From contig JAAOYD010000119.1 in the NCBI GenBank assembly GCA_018221165.1, positions 1 to 5,569 of the forward strand: 5,569 nt of DNA. The letters run 5' to 3'. The stretch's first letter is position 1. Each line of letters starts with the position of its first letter. Shown piece by piece: positions 4,791 through 5,569 of this stretch. Origin of the DNA: Candidatus Woesearchaeota archaeon. GTDB lineage: Archaea; Nanobdellota; Nanobdellia; Woesearchaeales; UBA525. The notes under the pieces are model-generated. The model worked only from the letters and a program-made list of their open reading frames with translations. It searched no databases and was not told the origin of the DNA. The position numbers were made by a program, and so were the translations under genes.

Positions 4791-5441
4791 ATGTGGTATG
4801 AGATTGTCGGCACGAGCCATGTGGCTGAGGAATCTGAGAAGCGGATTAAGGCTGCCTTCAAGCGCTTCGAACCTGATGTTATTGCGGTCGAGCTAGATAG
4901 TGCCCGTCTCTACGCTTTGATGCATGAGGCGAAGCCGAACTATAGTCTTTCATTAATCAAGCAGGTGGGTTTGCGTGGCTATCTCTTCGCACTGATTGGT
5001 GGTTGGTTGCAGCGAAAGATTGGCAAGCGCGTCAACATCACTCCTGGCGCCGACATGCTCGCCGCAGTGAAGCTTTCCAAAGGGAAAAAAGGTTTGCTCA
5101 TCGACCGTCCGTTGCACATCACACTCAAGCGCCTCTCGAAAGCCATGGGTTGGCGCGAGTTCAAGCAAGCAGTGAAGGATGTGTGGGATGGTTTTTTTCA
5201 CAAGGAACGAGTCACCATTGATCTCAAGAAGGTTCCTGATGATGTTCTTGTTGAGCGACTTCTCGGTGAGTTCCGTCAGCGCTACCCGCGTCCCTACAAG
5301 GTGTTAGTGGAGGAGCGCAACCAGTACATGGCTAAGGCGCTGCAGCGCTACCACACCCACAATCCAGATGTGAAAATCCTTGTGGTCGTCGGCGCTGGTC
5401 ACGCGCAAGGTCTTGAAGGTCTTCTAGGAGAAGCTATTTAA
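4791..5441 (+). CDS. TraB/GumN/PrgY-family protein, short soluble form
   Basis: Members of this family include PrgY/TraB of enterococci and eukaryotic TRABD/Tiki proteins; Tiki proteins are metalloproteases, and a protease role for archaeal members is only proposed. Signatures seen: IVGTSHVAEES at 5-15 (GTSH with H10), IAVELDSARL at 31-40 (E34, D36), LLIDRPLHITL at 102-112, the conserved EERNQYMAKAL at 174-184 and VVVGAGHAQGLEGLL at 198-212 (H204). The two GxxH-type histidines and the glutamates are the putative metal-binding set. At 216 residues it has only the TraB domain; many archaeal relatives are nearly twice as long with a C-terminal membrane region that is absent here. The hydrophobic YLFALIGGWL (64-73) is too short to be a clear helix across the membrane. 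Start at 4791 is required because the GTSH motif follows at once. It is divergent from aIF2-beta. Confidence 0.9.
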   Translation: MWYEIVGTSHVAEESEKRIKAAFKRFEPDVIAVELDSARLYALMHEAKPNYSLSLIKQVGLRGYLFALIGGWLQRKIGKRVNITPGADMLAAVKLSKGKKGLLIDRPLHITLKRLSKAMGWREFKQAVKDVWDGFFHKERVTIDLKKVPDDVLVERLLGEFRQRYPRPYKVLVEERNQYMAKALQRYHTHNPDVKILVVVGAGHAQGLEGLLGEAI

Positions 5442-5442
5442 A
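5434..5442 (+). promoter_or_regulatory. Putative TATA element overlapping the TraB-family stop
   Basis: CTATTTAAA overlaps the stop codon at 5439-5441 and is centred about 28 bases before the ATG at 5466. Spacing again suits a leaderless message. The next gene can thus be transcribed independently even though only 24 bases separate the two coding regions. Confidence 0.45.
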
Positions 5443-5465
5443 GCAGCCTCTCCGGTTGAGAGGTG

Positions 5466-5569
5466 ATGGCTGGCTTCCGATATCATCTTAAGCGCTACTT
5501 CGAGATTACGAAGTTAGAGTGGACCTCTATTTTGATTACTGCCGCAGTGATTGGCTTTGTCATGACCTA
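5466..5569 (+). CDS. N-terminus of a membrane protein, cut by the window end (possibly M50-like protease)
   Basis: Only the first 34 residues are present: a basic amphipathic stretch MAGFRYHLKRYFEITKLEW followed by the beginning of a hydrophobic helix (TSILITAAVIGFVMT). The open frame runs off the window. The cytoplasmic basic segment with ITKLEW just before a first membrane helix reminds me of archaeal site-2-protease-like M50 proteins, but no catalytic motif is in view, so that is a guess. The ATG at 5466 could be replaced by the in-frame GTG at 5463. The purine-rich GAGAGGTG at 5458-5465 touches the start and is too close to act as a normal ribosome-binding site; a TATA-like element about 28 bases upstream favours a leaderless start. 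Confidence 0.6.
   Translation, partial: MAGFRYHLKRYFEITKLEWTSILITAAVIGFVMT

Noticed and set aside
1..5569. CRISPR arrays, tRNA or rRNA genes, insertion sequences and long repeats
   Set aside because: Reading both strands, I found no repeated units, tRNA-like cloverleaf, rRNA motif, transposase or terminal inverted repeats.

Overview
The window is archaeal. The evidence is the large subunit of the archaea-specific DNA polymerase D at the left end, a complete aIF2-beta gene, an archaeal-type TraB-family gene, and promoters made of a TATA element centred about 26-28 bases ahead of an ATG with no leader. PolD rules out ordinary Crenarchaeota. Euryarchaeota or a DPANN lineage such as the Woesearchaeota/Pacearchaeota group both fit; I lean to DPANN because of the short compact genes, but the window alone cannot settle it. 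Base composition looks near half GC, except for a more AT-rich tail in the unrecognised gene at 3857-4333.

Layout, left to right. (1) 1-1712 (+) is the C-terminal half of PolD large subunit DP2, with the catalytic aspartates, several zinc-binding cysteine sets and a terminal PCNA-binding box. (2) 1748-2974 (+) is a radical SAM enzyme with a degenerate SPASM-like tail and its own promoter. (3) 3026-3313 and 3310-3489 (+) are two small membrane-protein genes coupled by an ATGA overlap; both have ribosome-binding sites. (4) 3486-3746 (-) is a SemiSWEET sugar transporter whose stop codon overlaps that of the preceding convergent gene inside a single CTAG. (5) 3857-4333 (+) is an unrecognised 158-residue protein with a leader of about 40 bases that contains a two-codon mini-ORF. 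(6) 4330-4737 (-) is aIF2-beta, again with overlapping convergent stops. (7) 4791-5441 (+) is a short, soluble-looking TraB-family protein, divergent from aIF2-beta and apparently sharing one palindromic TATA element with it. (8) 5466-5569 (+) is the start of a membrane protein cut by the window edge, possibly an M50-type protease.

The genes do not form one obvious pathway. Replication (PolD), translation initiation (aIF2-beta) and sugar transport are housekeeping or general functions. They are packed so tightly that promoters lie in gaps of about 35-110 bases or overlap the preceding stop, and both convergent pairs have no spacer at all. I see no mobile element, CRISPR array, tRNA or rRNA, and no gene-free stretch above 300 bases. 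The most interesting points are the shared TATA at 4760-4768, the two fused convergent ends, the coupled small membrane pair, and the leader plus orphan gene at 3816-4333.
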